From: CAZOIA01 sp964579675
GTDB lineage: Bacteria; Planctomycetota; Phycisphaerae; UBA1845; PWPN01
DNA: 7,736 nucleotides
Direction: 5' to 3'
Assembly: GCA_964579675.1 (NCBI GenBank)
Contig: CAZOIA010000237.1
Span: 1 to 7,736, forward strand
The notes beneath the pieces were generated by a model that saw only the letters and a list, made by a program, of their open reading frames with translations, made no database searches and was not told the DNA's origin. A program made the position numbers and the translations under genes. Shown here one piece after another: positions 1 through 5,336 of the stretch (its first letter is position 1; each line of letters begins with the position of its first letter).

Positions 1-8
1 CGCGCATG

Positions 9-16
9 ACCTCCTT
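9..16 (-). promoter_or_regulatory. Strong Shine-Dalgarno of a gene leaving the left edge
   Basis: On the minus strand this reads AAGGAGGT, a full complement to the 16S rRNA 3' end. The ATG visible at 7-5 is only two bases past AGGAGG, which is too close for efficient initiation. The true start is therefore probably at or just beyond base 1. The site shows that a minus-strand gene begins here and runs out of the window. Nothing can be said about its product. The 300 bases to the right are then a divergent intergenic region shared with the lipoprotein gene. Confidence 0.55.
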
Positions 17-150
17 AGGCACTCCGAAAGACAGCCCTTGAAAGTTCATTCCTGTTCTCCAGAGGTTTGCGCCTTTGCCGTTCCGGGCCATTCCTGCACC
101 GGGCACGGTTGAGCGAGCAGATCAGCAGCGCATTGGCCAGGTTCGCCGGC

Positions 151-166
151 GGGGCGGGCGGGCGGG
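151..166 (+). other. Compact G-quadruplex motif in divergent gap
   Basis: The plus strand reads GGGGCGGGCGGGCGGG: four G-runs of three or more separated by single C loops, which fits the canonical parallel quadruplex pattern. The last G-run also belongs to a near-perfect GC palindrome at 162-174 (GCGGGC, T, GCCCGC), which could compete as a short hairpin. It lies between the leftward edge gene and the rightward lipoprotein gene, where it could affect either promoter. The motif is seen directly; any function is inference, since GC-rich genomes produce such motifs by chance. Confidence 0.5.
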
Positions 167-283
167 CTGCCCGCGTCGAAACCTCCCCACTCGCCGGGAT
201 CATGCCCACTCGGGATCCATTGTGCTCCACCTCGCGGGCGACACGGATCATCGGCACTGGGGCGCTTCTCGACTTCTCGAGTG

Positions 284-312
284 TTGAATCCAACTCTCAG
301 GCAAACGACAAT
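284..312 (+). promoter_or_regulatory. Candidate sigma-70 promoter for the lipoprotein gene
   Basis: TTGAAT (284-289) and GACAAT (307-312) are separated by exactly 17 bases; each matches the -35/-10 consensus at 4 of 6 positions. Transcription would start near 319. That leaves only about four bases before the ATG at 323 and would remove its GGGAG ribosome-binding sequence. If the promoter is real, translation from the downstream GTG at 413 is more natural. This is a weak call based on two hexamers and their spacing. Confidence 0.25.
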
Positions 313-322
313 AGTGGGAGCC

Positions 323-958
323 ATGAAACCGTCGGTTACCATAGCGGGGGAAAGGATTCGTCACAACTGCCCGGCGGTTTCGCCGTGCCGCCGCCCGGTC
401 CCGGCCGCGGCAGTGGCGAGGTGGGGATCGGTGCTCTGGCTGGCGATTCTCGGGTGTGCCGCCACGCCGGCCCCGCCGGTCGAGGTACCCGTGTGGGAAC
501 TGGCCGATGCCGAGCCCGTCAAACCCCGCCTGCTTGGCCGGGCCAGGGTCAGCTACGACCGCCCGCTTCCCCACCACCTGACCCAGCCGCTGTGTAAGGA
601 GTTTTCTCTGATCGTCATCACCGAGCCGGACGACTGGGCCGACGTCAGACGCCGCCTCGGGCTGGAACTCGCCCCGCTGGCGCTCGATCTCGCCCGGGGG
701 GCCATTGTGGGCATCCTCGCCAACGTGGGCGAATGTGCCAACGGCACGTGGCCGATCCAACTGGAAACGGTCCGAACGCAATCGGGTGAAGGGTCGCTCG
801 AGGCCAGGCTCGCGGGTGGTCTTTACTACCCCCTCCTGACCGCCGGCTACCTGGAGCTGGCCTATGTGCCGGGCTTGCGCACGGTCCGGAAAGTTGAGAT
901 CGGCCCGCGAGGCCGCACTTTCATCATTCGCTCCCGCAGCCCCTCGCACTCGCACTGA
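323..958 (+). CDS. Putative lipoprotein of unknown function, possibly PrcB-like
   Basis: This encodes a 211-residue protein that I do not recognise with confidence. Numbered from the ATG at 323, a hydrophobic stretch (about residues 34-44) ends in the lipobox-like I-L-G-C with Cys45, which suggests lipid anchoring outside the cytoplasm. A Pro-rich linker follows, then a mixed alpha/beta region from about residue 94 to the end. The pattern around residues 97-150 (LIVITEPDDW, LDLARGAIVGIL, then ETV) resembles PrcB_C-type domains, but only by eye. The start is uncertain. ATG 323 has GGGAG only two bases upstream and gives an unusually long 44-residue leader. GTG 413 gives MARWGSVLWLAILGC, an almost ideal lipoprotein signal, but has no clear Shine-Dalgarno. 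GTG 281 is also in frame. It is probably monocistronic: the next gene starts about 400 bases on. Confidence 0.6.
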   Translation: MKPSVTIAGERIRHNCPAVSPCRRPVPAAAVARWGSVLWLAILGCAATPAPPVEVPVWELADAEPVKPRLLGRARVSYDRPLPHHLTQPLCKEFSLIVITEPDDWADVRRRLGLELAPLALDLARGAIVGILANVGECANGTWPIQLETVRTQSGEGSLEARLAGGLYYPLLTAGYLELAYVPGLRTVRKVEIGPRGRTFIIRSRSPSHSH

Positions 959-1102
959 GCCCCTGTGCCCGCCCGACGGAGCCCGGTGCTAACCGGCCCA
1001 CGTGGACCCGCAGCAGCCGACCTCGGGCTCGGCCGTCCAGCGGGCGTTGAGAAGAGGCAACCCGAAAACTGGAGAAATGTTGCCTTCTAGCGACAGATGC
1101 CC

Positions 1103-1131
1103 TTGATTCACGTCGATTCTCATGGTATAGG
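1103..1131 (+). promoter_or_regulatory. Candidate extended -10 sigma-70 promoter
   Basis: TTGATT (1103-1108) is followed after exactly 17 bases by TATAGG (1126-1131). TGG directly before TATA provides an extended -10 (TGn). Each hexamer matches consensus at 4 of 6 positions. Transcription would begin near 1138 and give a leader of about 215 bases before the kinase ATG. That leader would contain most of the inverted repeats listed below. It may provide basal expression of the kinase-regulator operon. Confidence 0.35.
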
Positions 1132-1134
1132 CTT

Positions 1135-1185
1135 CCCCAGATTGTCTGGGATGATGCTCTGCCGCATCATCGGGCTTGTCTGGGG
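1135..1185 (+). repeat. Nested, mutually exclusive inverted repeats
   Basis: CCCCAGA (1135-1141) can form a local 6-bp hairpin using its last six bases with TCTGGG (1145-1150, loop TTG). Alternatively all seven bases pair with TCTGGGG (1179-1185), enclosing the palindrome at 1150-1171. The two right arms belong to a direct repeat, TTGTCTGGG, at 1142-1150 and 1176-1184. As RNA this offers two competing folds, as switching leaders do. As DNA it could be a set of operator arms. The pairing is seen directly; the function is inferred. Confidence 0.45.
1150..1171. promoter_or_regulatory. Perfect palindrome, possible activator binding site
   Basis: GATGATGC (1150-1157) and GCATCATC (1164-1171) form perfect 8-bp half-sites around the 6-base spacer TCTGCC. 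Two-fold symmetric sites of about this span are typical targets of dimeric Fis-type HTH activators such as NtrC-family proteins. It lies about 160 bases upstream of the start predicted from the sigma-54-like element at 1297-1311, a usual distance for an upstream activating site. It could therefore be an autoregulatory site for the response regulator encoded by the operon. The alternative is an RNA hairpin in the leader. Confidence 0.35.
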
Positions 1186-1208
1186 ACCGATCTCGACCAC
1201 CACAAACT

Positions 1209-1224
1209 GCGGGCTTCGGCCCGC
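1209..1224 (+). other. GC hairpin with TTCG tetraloop
   Basis: GCGGGC (1209-1214), TTCG, GCCCGC (1219-1224) form a perfect 6-bp stem closed as C(UUCG)G, one of the most stable RNA tetraloops. No T-tract follows directly (the sequence goes on GCGGTGTTTC), so an intrinsic terminator is not well supported. It may be a structural part of the kinase operon leader. Confidence 0.4.
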
Positions 1225-1284
1225 GCGGTGTTTCAGGGGCGATTGCGGCGGCCTGTGCCGTAGAGGTGACCGCACGGGCTAGAA

Positions 1285-1336
1285 CCCGCGGCTCTTTGGA
1301 GTCGCGATTGCCTGGGCAACAGAATCGGTCCGTTTG
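1285..1336 (+). repeat. Dispersed intergenic repeat, copy 1
   Basis: This 52-base stretch matches the reverse complement of 6558-6609 at 42 of 52 positions without gaps. It starts with an exact 14-base core, CCCGCGGCTCTTTG (1285-1298); conserved blocks AGTC, GATT, GGGCA and CAGAATCGG follow. Weaker similarity (ACGG...TA.A) extends a few bases further upstream. Both copies are intergenic and lie in opposite orientations more than 5 kb apart. No transposase or terminal repeat accompanies it, so it looks like a small dispersed intergenic element or a shared regulatory module. This copy ends 17 bases before the kinase start. Confidence 0.6.
1297..1311 (+). promoter_or_regulatory. Weak sigma-54-like -24/-12 element
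   Basis: TGG (1297-1299) and TTGC (1308-1311) place the invariant GG and GC dinucleotides exactly ten bases apart, as sigma-54 promoters require. The four bases after TGG do not match the usual CACG. The predicted transcription start is near 1323, giving a leader of about 31 bases before the kinase ATG. The setting is suggestive, since the operon encodes a sigma-54 activator. Partial matches of this kind also occur by chance in GC-rich DNA. Confidence 0.25.
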
Positions 1337-1353
1337 AGCGACAAGTGAGGATC

Positions 1354-2574
1354 ATGTCGTCTGCCACGCCGCCGACACCACCCGACTCCTCGCCCGATCG
1401 CCCGAAACCGCAGAACCTCAGCGAAACGGGCCAGCGGGTCTTGCAAAGCCTCTCCCTCGGGCTGGTGGTGTTCGACCCTCAACTGGAAATCATCCATCAC
1501 AACCCGGCGGCGGAGTTCCTGGTGAGCGGTCATGTCTCGATCGCCGAGGCCCTGACCGCCGGCACCGTGGACGCCCAGTATCAGGACTGGCGGCAGGCGC
1601 TCCGCCAGGTGATCGACAGCGGGCGCCAGCACCGGTTCGACCAGGTTCTCTACCGGGACCGTGAGCAGGGCGAGCGGCTGTTGAATCTCCTGTGCAGCGC
1701 GCTGACCGATGAGGTGGTGGGCACCAAGGCCACCGGGGGCATGCTCGTGATTGAGGACGTGACCGCAGCGGTGAGCATGGAGAAGCGGCTCGCCGTTTCT
1801 GAGCGGATGGCGGCGGTGGGGAAGCTGGCCGCTCGCGTTGCCCACGAGTTGAACAACCCGCTAGACGGCATCCTGCGCTACCTCAACCTGGCGATTCGCG
1901 CGGTGGACGTCGGCGCGACCGGGAGAATCCCGGACTACCTCAAGGCGGCCCGGGGCGGGTTGCTGCGGATGGCTGAGATCATCCGGGAACTGGCGGAGTT
2001 CTCCCGGAGCGCCGCCACCGCATTCGGCGACGCCGACATCAACGCCGTCGTCGAAGAGGCGGTGAAAGTCATGTCCGACAAGGCAGTCCGGAACCGCGTG
2101 TCCGTTGTCTGCACGCTGCGCGACGACATGCCCGCCGCTGCCGGCACGAACCTGTTTCAGGTGTTCTGCAACCTGATTAAGAATGCCTGCGATGCCATGC
2201 CGGACGGCGGTACGCTGACCATCACGACCCTTCTCGCCGACCGGGAGGCGATCATCCGGTTCGAGGACACCGGGGTGGGGTTGCCCGACGAGATGGAGCG
2301 GATATTTGAGCCGTTCTTCACCACTAAACCACCCGGCACGGGCACGGGTCTCGGGCTGGCGATCTGCAAGGACATCATCGAGAAGTACAACGGCAAGATC
2401 GTACCGGAGCACCGGCCGGGCGGCGGGGCGGTCTTCACGGTCCGACTCCCGCGGCAAAGCTGCCTCACGACGCGGCCCGGTGAGTCGCCCGCGTCGGTAC
2501 GATTGTCGTCGGCCCCGGCCCCAAGGAGCAAACGATATGACCCGGCAGAAGGAGCGGATCCTCATCGTCGATGA
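1354..2574 (+). CDS. Soluble NtrB-type PAS sensor histidine kinase
   Basis: This 406-residue cytoplasmic kinase would autophosphorylate on histidine and pass the phosphate to the regulator encoded next to it. A PAS-like sensor region spans about residues 25-130 (LEIIHHNPAAEFL near its start). HisKA follows with the H-box ARVAHELNNPLDG, phospho-acceptor His164. The HATPase shows the N-box NLIKNACDAM (Asn277), G1 DTGVG (Asp305), the F-box IFEPFFTTK and G2 GTGTGLGLA (from Gly328). No membrane segment is seen, so the signal is probably intracellular and unknown. The catalytic domain ends at VRLP (366); a 40-residue Pro/Ser/Arg-rich tail then runs into the regulator gene, overlapping it by 38 bases. 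I prefer ATG 1354, with GAGG three bases upstream, over the in-frame GTG 1345. NtrB-like architecture is known; a nitrogen role is not implied. Confidence 0.93.
   Translation: MSSATPPTPPDSSPDRPKPQNLSETGQRVLQSLSLGLVVFDPQLEIIHHNPAAEFLVSGHVSIAEALTAGTVDAQYQDWRQALRQVIDSGRQHRFDQVLYRDREQGERLLNLLCSALTDEVVGTKATGGMLVIEDVTAAVSMEKRLAVSERMAAVGKLAARVAHELNNPLDGILRYLNLAIRAVDVGATGRIPDYLKAARGGLLRMAEIIRELAEFSRSAATAFGDADINAVVEEAVKVMSDKAVRNRVSVVCTLRDDMPAAAGTNLFQVFCNLIKNACDAMPDGGTLTITTLLADREAIIRFEDTGVGLPDEMERIFEPFFTTKPPGTGTGLGLAICKDIIEKYNGKIVPEHRPGGGAVFTVRLPRQSCLTTRPGESPASVRLSSAPAPRSKRYDPAEGADPHRR
2523..2528 (+). promoter_or_regulatory. Shine-Dalgarno of the response regulator, inside the kinase gene
   Basis: AAGGAG lies eight bases before the ATG at 2537 and fixes that start, although the reading frame stays open well upstream. 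The site sits wholly within the kinase coding sequence. Ribosomes finishing the kinase would therefore cross it and stop 38 bases inside the regulator gene, an arrangement that favours coupled translation of the pair. Confidence 0.7.
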
Positions 2575-3934
2575 TGACCGCATCATCGTCGAATCGCTCG
2601 CTGAGTTTCTCGAACTGGAAGGATATGAGGCTGTCGGTGCCGCCAGCTTCGCCGAGGCGCTCACCGCCCTCGAGCGCCAGCCGTGCCAGCTCGCCATCAC
2701 CGACATCAACATGCCCGAGACCGACGGGTTCGAGCTGCTCCGGGTCATCCGCCAGCGATACCCGGAGATCGTCGTCGTCATGATCACCGGTTACGGAACC
2801 ATCGAGAGCGCCGTCGAAGCGATCAAGATGGGAGCGTACGATTACCTCACCAAGCCGATCATCGACGACGAGATCCGGCTGGTCATCGAACGGGCCCTCC
2901 AACAACAGTCTCTCATCCGCGAGAACCAGTCCCTCCGCCAGGCCCTCGACCTTCGCTACAACCTGGACAACATCATTGGCCACGACTACAAGATGCTCAA
3001 GATATTCGACCTGATCGAGACGGTGGCGGAGTCGCGGACGACCGTCCTCATTCTGGGCGATTCGGGAACGGGTAAGACGCTCATCGCGCGGGCCATCCAT
3101 CACCGCAGCAACCGCCGCGACCAGCCCTTCATCGAGGTCAGTTGTGGCGCGATTCCGGAGACGCTTCTCGAGAGCGAGCTGTTCGGCCATGTCAAGGGGG
3201 CTTTCACCGGGGCGGTCAGCGATAAGCAGGGCAAGTTCAAGGCTGCCGACAAGGGAACAGTTTTTCTGGACGAGATTCCCGCAGCCACCCCCGGCCTGCA
3301 GGTCAAGTTGCTCCGCGTGCTTCAGGAAAGGCAGTTCGAGCCGGTGGGGTCCAACAAGACCGAAACCGTGGACGTGCGCGTCGTACTGGCCAGCAACGAA
3401 GATCTCACAAAAGTCGTTGAGGAGGGCCGATTCCGCCGGGATCTGTTTTACCGCATCAACGTCGTGGCAATTCAGCTTTCCAACCTGAGCGCACGCATCG
3501 GCGACATCCCCCTGTTGGCGGAGCACTTCCGCGAGCGGTACCGGAAGGAGGCGCGTAAACAGATCGTCGGCTTCACCGACGAGTGTATGCAATGCCTTCA
3601 GCGCTATGACTGGCCGGGAAACGTGCGTGAGCTGGAGAACGTTGTTGAGCGGGCCGTGGTCCTCACCAAGAACCGCCGGATCGACGTGGACGACCTGCCT
3701 CCCAACGTGATTGAGCGGGCCAGAGCCGCTCCCACCGGCGACGGCATCTTCCGCCCCATATCGCTCAAGAAGGCCCTCGAGGAACCCGAAAAGCGGATCA
3801 TCGAGACCGCCCTGCGGGCCAACAACTGGAACCGCCAGACAACCGCCCAGCTTCTCGAAATCAACCGCACCACCCTGTACAAGAAAATGAAGCGCTACGG
3901 ACTCGAGTCCGACCCCATGCGGGCCGCGCACTGA
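2537..3934 (+). CDS. Sigma-54-dependent response regulator (REC-AAA+-Fis HTH)
   Basis: This 465-residue NtrC-family activator uses ATP hydrolysis to open promoters bound by sigma-54 RNA polymerase. The receiver domain (about 7-120) has the acidic pocket Asp12-14, phospho-acceptor Asp56, Thr84 and Lys106. The AAA+ domain (about 145-375) shows Walker A GDSGTGKT (174-181), the sigma-54 contact loop GAFTGA (221-226), Walker B FLDE with Asp245/Glu246, and the arginine-finger region RFRRDLFYR (298-306). The C-terminal Fis-type HTH (about 415-456) ends TTLYKKMKRYGL. All catalytic motifs are intact, but the Asn that usually precedes Cys in VNCAAIP is Ser202, and the residue two before GAFTGA is Val219, not the common Glu. 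The genes it controls cannot be named from this window; its own operon is one candidate. Confidence 0.95.
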   Translation: MTRQKERILIVDDDRIIVESLAEFLELEGYEAVGAASFAEALTALERQPCQLAITDINMPETDGFELLRVIRQRYPEIVVVMITGYGTIESAVEAIKMGAYDYLTKPIIDDEIRLVIERALQQQSLIRENQSLRQALDLRYNLDNIIGHDYKMLKIFDLIETVAESRTTVLILGDSGTGKTLIARAIHHRSNRRDQPFIEVSCGAIPETLLESELFGHVKGAFTGAVSDKQGKFKAADKGTVFLDEIPAATPGLQVKLLRVLQERQFEPVGSNKTETVDVRVVLASNEDLTKVVEEGRFRRDLFYRINVVAIQLSNLSARIGDIPLLAEHFRERYRKEARKQIVGFTDECMQCLQRYDWPGNVRELENVVERAVVLTKNRRIDVDDLPPNVIERARAAPTGDGIFRPISLKKALEEPEKRIIETALRANNWNRQTTAQLLEINRTTLYKKMKRYGLESDPMRAAH

Positions 3935-3977
3935 GCACCGGCTCACGGACCCCCGTCATGGACCACCTTCGAGGACC

Positions 3978-4037
3978 GCGGCAGCTTGTTGCCGCCCCCA
4001 GAATGATGCCAGGGTACCGGCGGCAATGAGTTGCCGC
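3978..4037. terminator. Four-arm inverted repeat cluster between convergent genes
   Basis: Two tandem hairpins use the same arms. GCGGCA (3978-3983) pairs with TGCCGC (3990-3995), and GCGGCAA (4020-4026) pairs with TTGCCGC (4031-4037) around the loop TGAG. The inner arms can pair instead: TTGCCGCC (3989-3996) with GGCGGCAA (4019-4026) gives eight bp. The cluster lies between the 3' ends of the response regulator and epimerase genes, where bidirectional termination is expected. No T-tract follows on either strand, so it may act by another route or be a repeat element. Termination is inferred from position and symmetry. Confidence 0.4.
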
Positions 4038-4051
4038 AGTCGTTGGCGTTG

Positions 4052-4069
4052 CGTTCGTCCTGATGAACG
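4052..4069 (+). terminator. Additional hairpin in the convergent gap
   Basis: CGTTCGT (4052-4058) pairs with ATGAACG (4063-4069) around the loop CCTG, including one G-U pair that exists only in plus-strand RNA. It follows the four-arm cluster and precedes the 3' end of the epimerase gene by about 45 bases. It could help end transcription of the kinase-regulator operon, but lacks a T-tract. Confidence 0.25.
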
Positions 4070-4113
4070 AAACCGGTCGGTTGGACATGGGGCTTTCTGC
4101 GCCGCACAGCCAT

Positions 4114-5148
4114 TCAGAATTTCCCGTCCCGCACCTGAAAATGCGTCGGCTTGTCGAGCACCGGTCCGCCGATCCGCACCCAGTGCGCGACCCAGTCGAT
4201 CATCCGCTCCAGAGGGACACGGGGCGGGCCCATGAGGCGGGCATACCGGCTCGCGTCGCTGAGCAGGGCGGCCGGTGCTTCACTGCCTTCGAAGATCGGT
4301 TCTCTCTGCAAGTGCTGGCCGAACTGCAAGGCCAACTGGCGAACCGAAAGGATCTGCGGGCCGGTCAGGTTGAGGATGAAAGGCGGCGAGGCACAGTAGG
4401 ACAGGCTTCTAAGGATCGCGGTATTAGCGTCGCCCTGCCAGATGACGTTGACGTGGCCCATGGACAGATCAACAGCCTCACCCGTGTACACCTTCGTGGC
4501 GATGTCCAGCAGCACCCCGTAACGAAGATCAATCGCGTAGTTGAGGCGGATCAGGGTCACGGGCGTGCCGTGCCGCTGGCTGAAGTACTGGAACATCCGC
4601 TCTCGCCCCAGACAGGATTGAGCGTATTCGCCCACCGGGTCCGGGGGGTGGTCCTCGTTCGGGCCGCCGCCCTCGGCGGGCGTCAGCGGGTACACGTTTC
4701 CCGTGGACAGGGCGACGATCCGGGCGTCGCGGTAACGGTCGGCCACGCAGGCAGGCAGGTAGGTGTTCATGGCCCAGGTGAACGGTTCGTTACCGGTTGA
4801 GCCGAACTTGCGGGCCGCCAGGTAGATCACGTTGGGGGCGTTGGGCAGTGACGCCAGCGCACCAGGCTCGAGCAGATCGGCGGTAATGGTCTCGACGCCG
4901 GCCGATTCGAGCTGCGTGCGCACGCGGGGATTGCTGAACCGGGCGACCCCGATCACCCGCCGGCGCCGGTCCGCCTGATCGAGGGCCCGCCGGGCGAGCC
5001 GGGCCAGTGTGGGCCCCATCTTGCCCCCGACCCCCAGAATGATCAGATCGCCCGGGAGCGAGGCCATCGACTCCACCAGCGCCGGTGACGGCGTGGTCAT
5101 TACGTCTTCAAGCTGGTCCTCGGTCTCGATGCGAGCAGGCAGTTCCAT
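4114..5148 (-). CDS. NAD(P)-dependent epimerase/dehydratase-like protein with YxxxC motif
   Basis: This 344-residue protein resembles extended short-chain dehydrogenases, which typically act on nucleotide-sugar-like substrates in the cytoplasm. The Rossmann motif GVGGKMG lies at 39-45 after LIIL; TADLLEP (about 89-95), VIYLAA (about 107-112) and LSTGNVYP (147-154) follow in family order. The catalytic YxxxK reads Y-A-Q-S-C (Tyr175, Cys179), so the usual lysine is missing. Later NVIWQGDAN and the ending FQVRDGKF look well ordered, so the gene does not look decayed. ATG 5148 has GGGGA five bases upstream and is preferred over the in-frame ATG 5100; extending further would enter the region ahead of divergent tsaD. 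It may be an oxidoreductase or a non-classical member using another base. The substrate is unknown. Confidence 0.85.
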   Translation of the reverse strand: MELPARIETEDQLEDVMTTPSPALVESMASLPGDLIILGVGGKMGPTLARLARRALDQADRRRRVIGVARFSNPRVRTQLESAGVETITADLLEPGALASLPNAPNVIYLAARKFGSTGNEPFTWAMNTYLPACVADRYRDARIVALSTGNVYPLTPAEGGGPNEDHPPDPVGEYAQSCLGRERMFQYFSQRHGTPVTLIRLNYAIDLRYGVLLDIATKVYTGEAVDLSMGHVNVIWQGDANTAILRSLSYCASPPFILNLTGPQILSVRQLALQFGQHLQREPIFEGSEAPAALLSDASRYARLMGPPRVPLERMIDWVAHWVRIGGPVLDKPTHFQVRDGKF

Positions 5149-5336
5149 AAACGTCCCCACGACATGAATTGTGCAACTTGCGGGGAGTGTAAGAGATTCC
5201 GTCGCCCGGGCCAATGGGGCGCGGGTTTCGCCCCCGGTCGCAATGACCGCCCGGATGGATTCCCAGCCACATTCAAGCGAGAATGGCCCCGCCGCTTGCG
5301 ACTTCGCGATGGCAGAGGGCAACACCAGGACACCGT

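Larger units (their letters stand above)
959..1353. other. Structured intergenic region before the kinase operon
   Basis: I see no convincing gene in these 395 bases; the one short frame opening near 1097 has no ribosome-binding site or recognisable content. After the lipoprotein stop, AGGCAAC (1055-1061) can pair with GTTGCCT (1079-1085) around a 17-base loop. This is a possible weak terminator, but it lacks a clear T-tract. The rest holds a sigma-70 candidate, nested inverted repeats, a C(TTCG)G hairpin, one copy of a dispersed repeat and a sigma-54-like element, each listed separately. This density of symmetry suggests a regulatory region and/or a structured 5' leader for the kinase-regulator operon. 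Confidence 0.6.

Noticed and set aside
248..955. 235-codon minus-strand frame opposite the lipoprotein gene
   Set aside because: The translation is Arg/Gly-rich with no domain. The plus-strand reading has a signal sequence, lipobox and ordered alpha/beta pattern.
1097..1282. 61-codon plus-strand frame ahead of the kinase
   Set aside because: There is no ribosome-binding site, no recognisable content, and it runs through several hairpins. A regulatory leader explains the region better.
1861..2787. 308-codon minus-strand frame across the kinase and regulator genes
   Set aside because: It overlaps two well-supported plus-strand genes and its translation is low-complexity with no recognisable domain.
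2465..3946. 493-codon minus-strand open frame antisense to the response regulator
   Set aside because: It mirrors the regulator gene, whose motifs are all intact on the plus strand. Long antisense frames are expected in GC-rich coding DNA, and no family signature or ribosome-binding site was seen.
4063..4800. 245-codon plus-strand frame antisense to the epimerase-like gene
   Set aside because: The minus strand carries the Rossmann motif and conserved family order. This frame has none and starts inside a hairpin.
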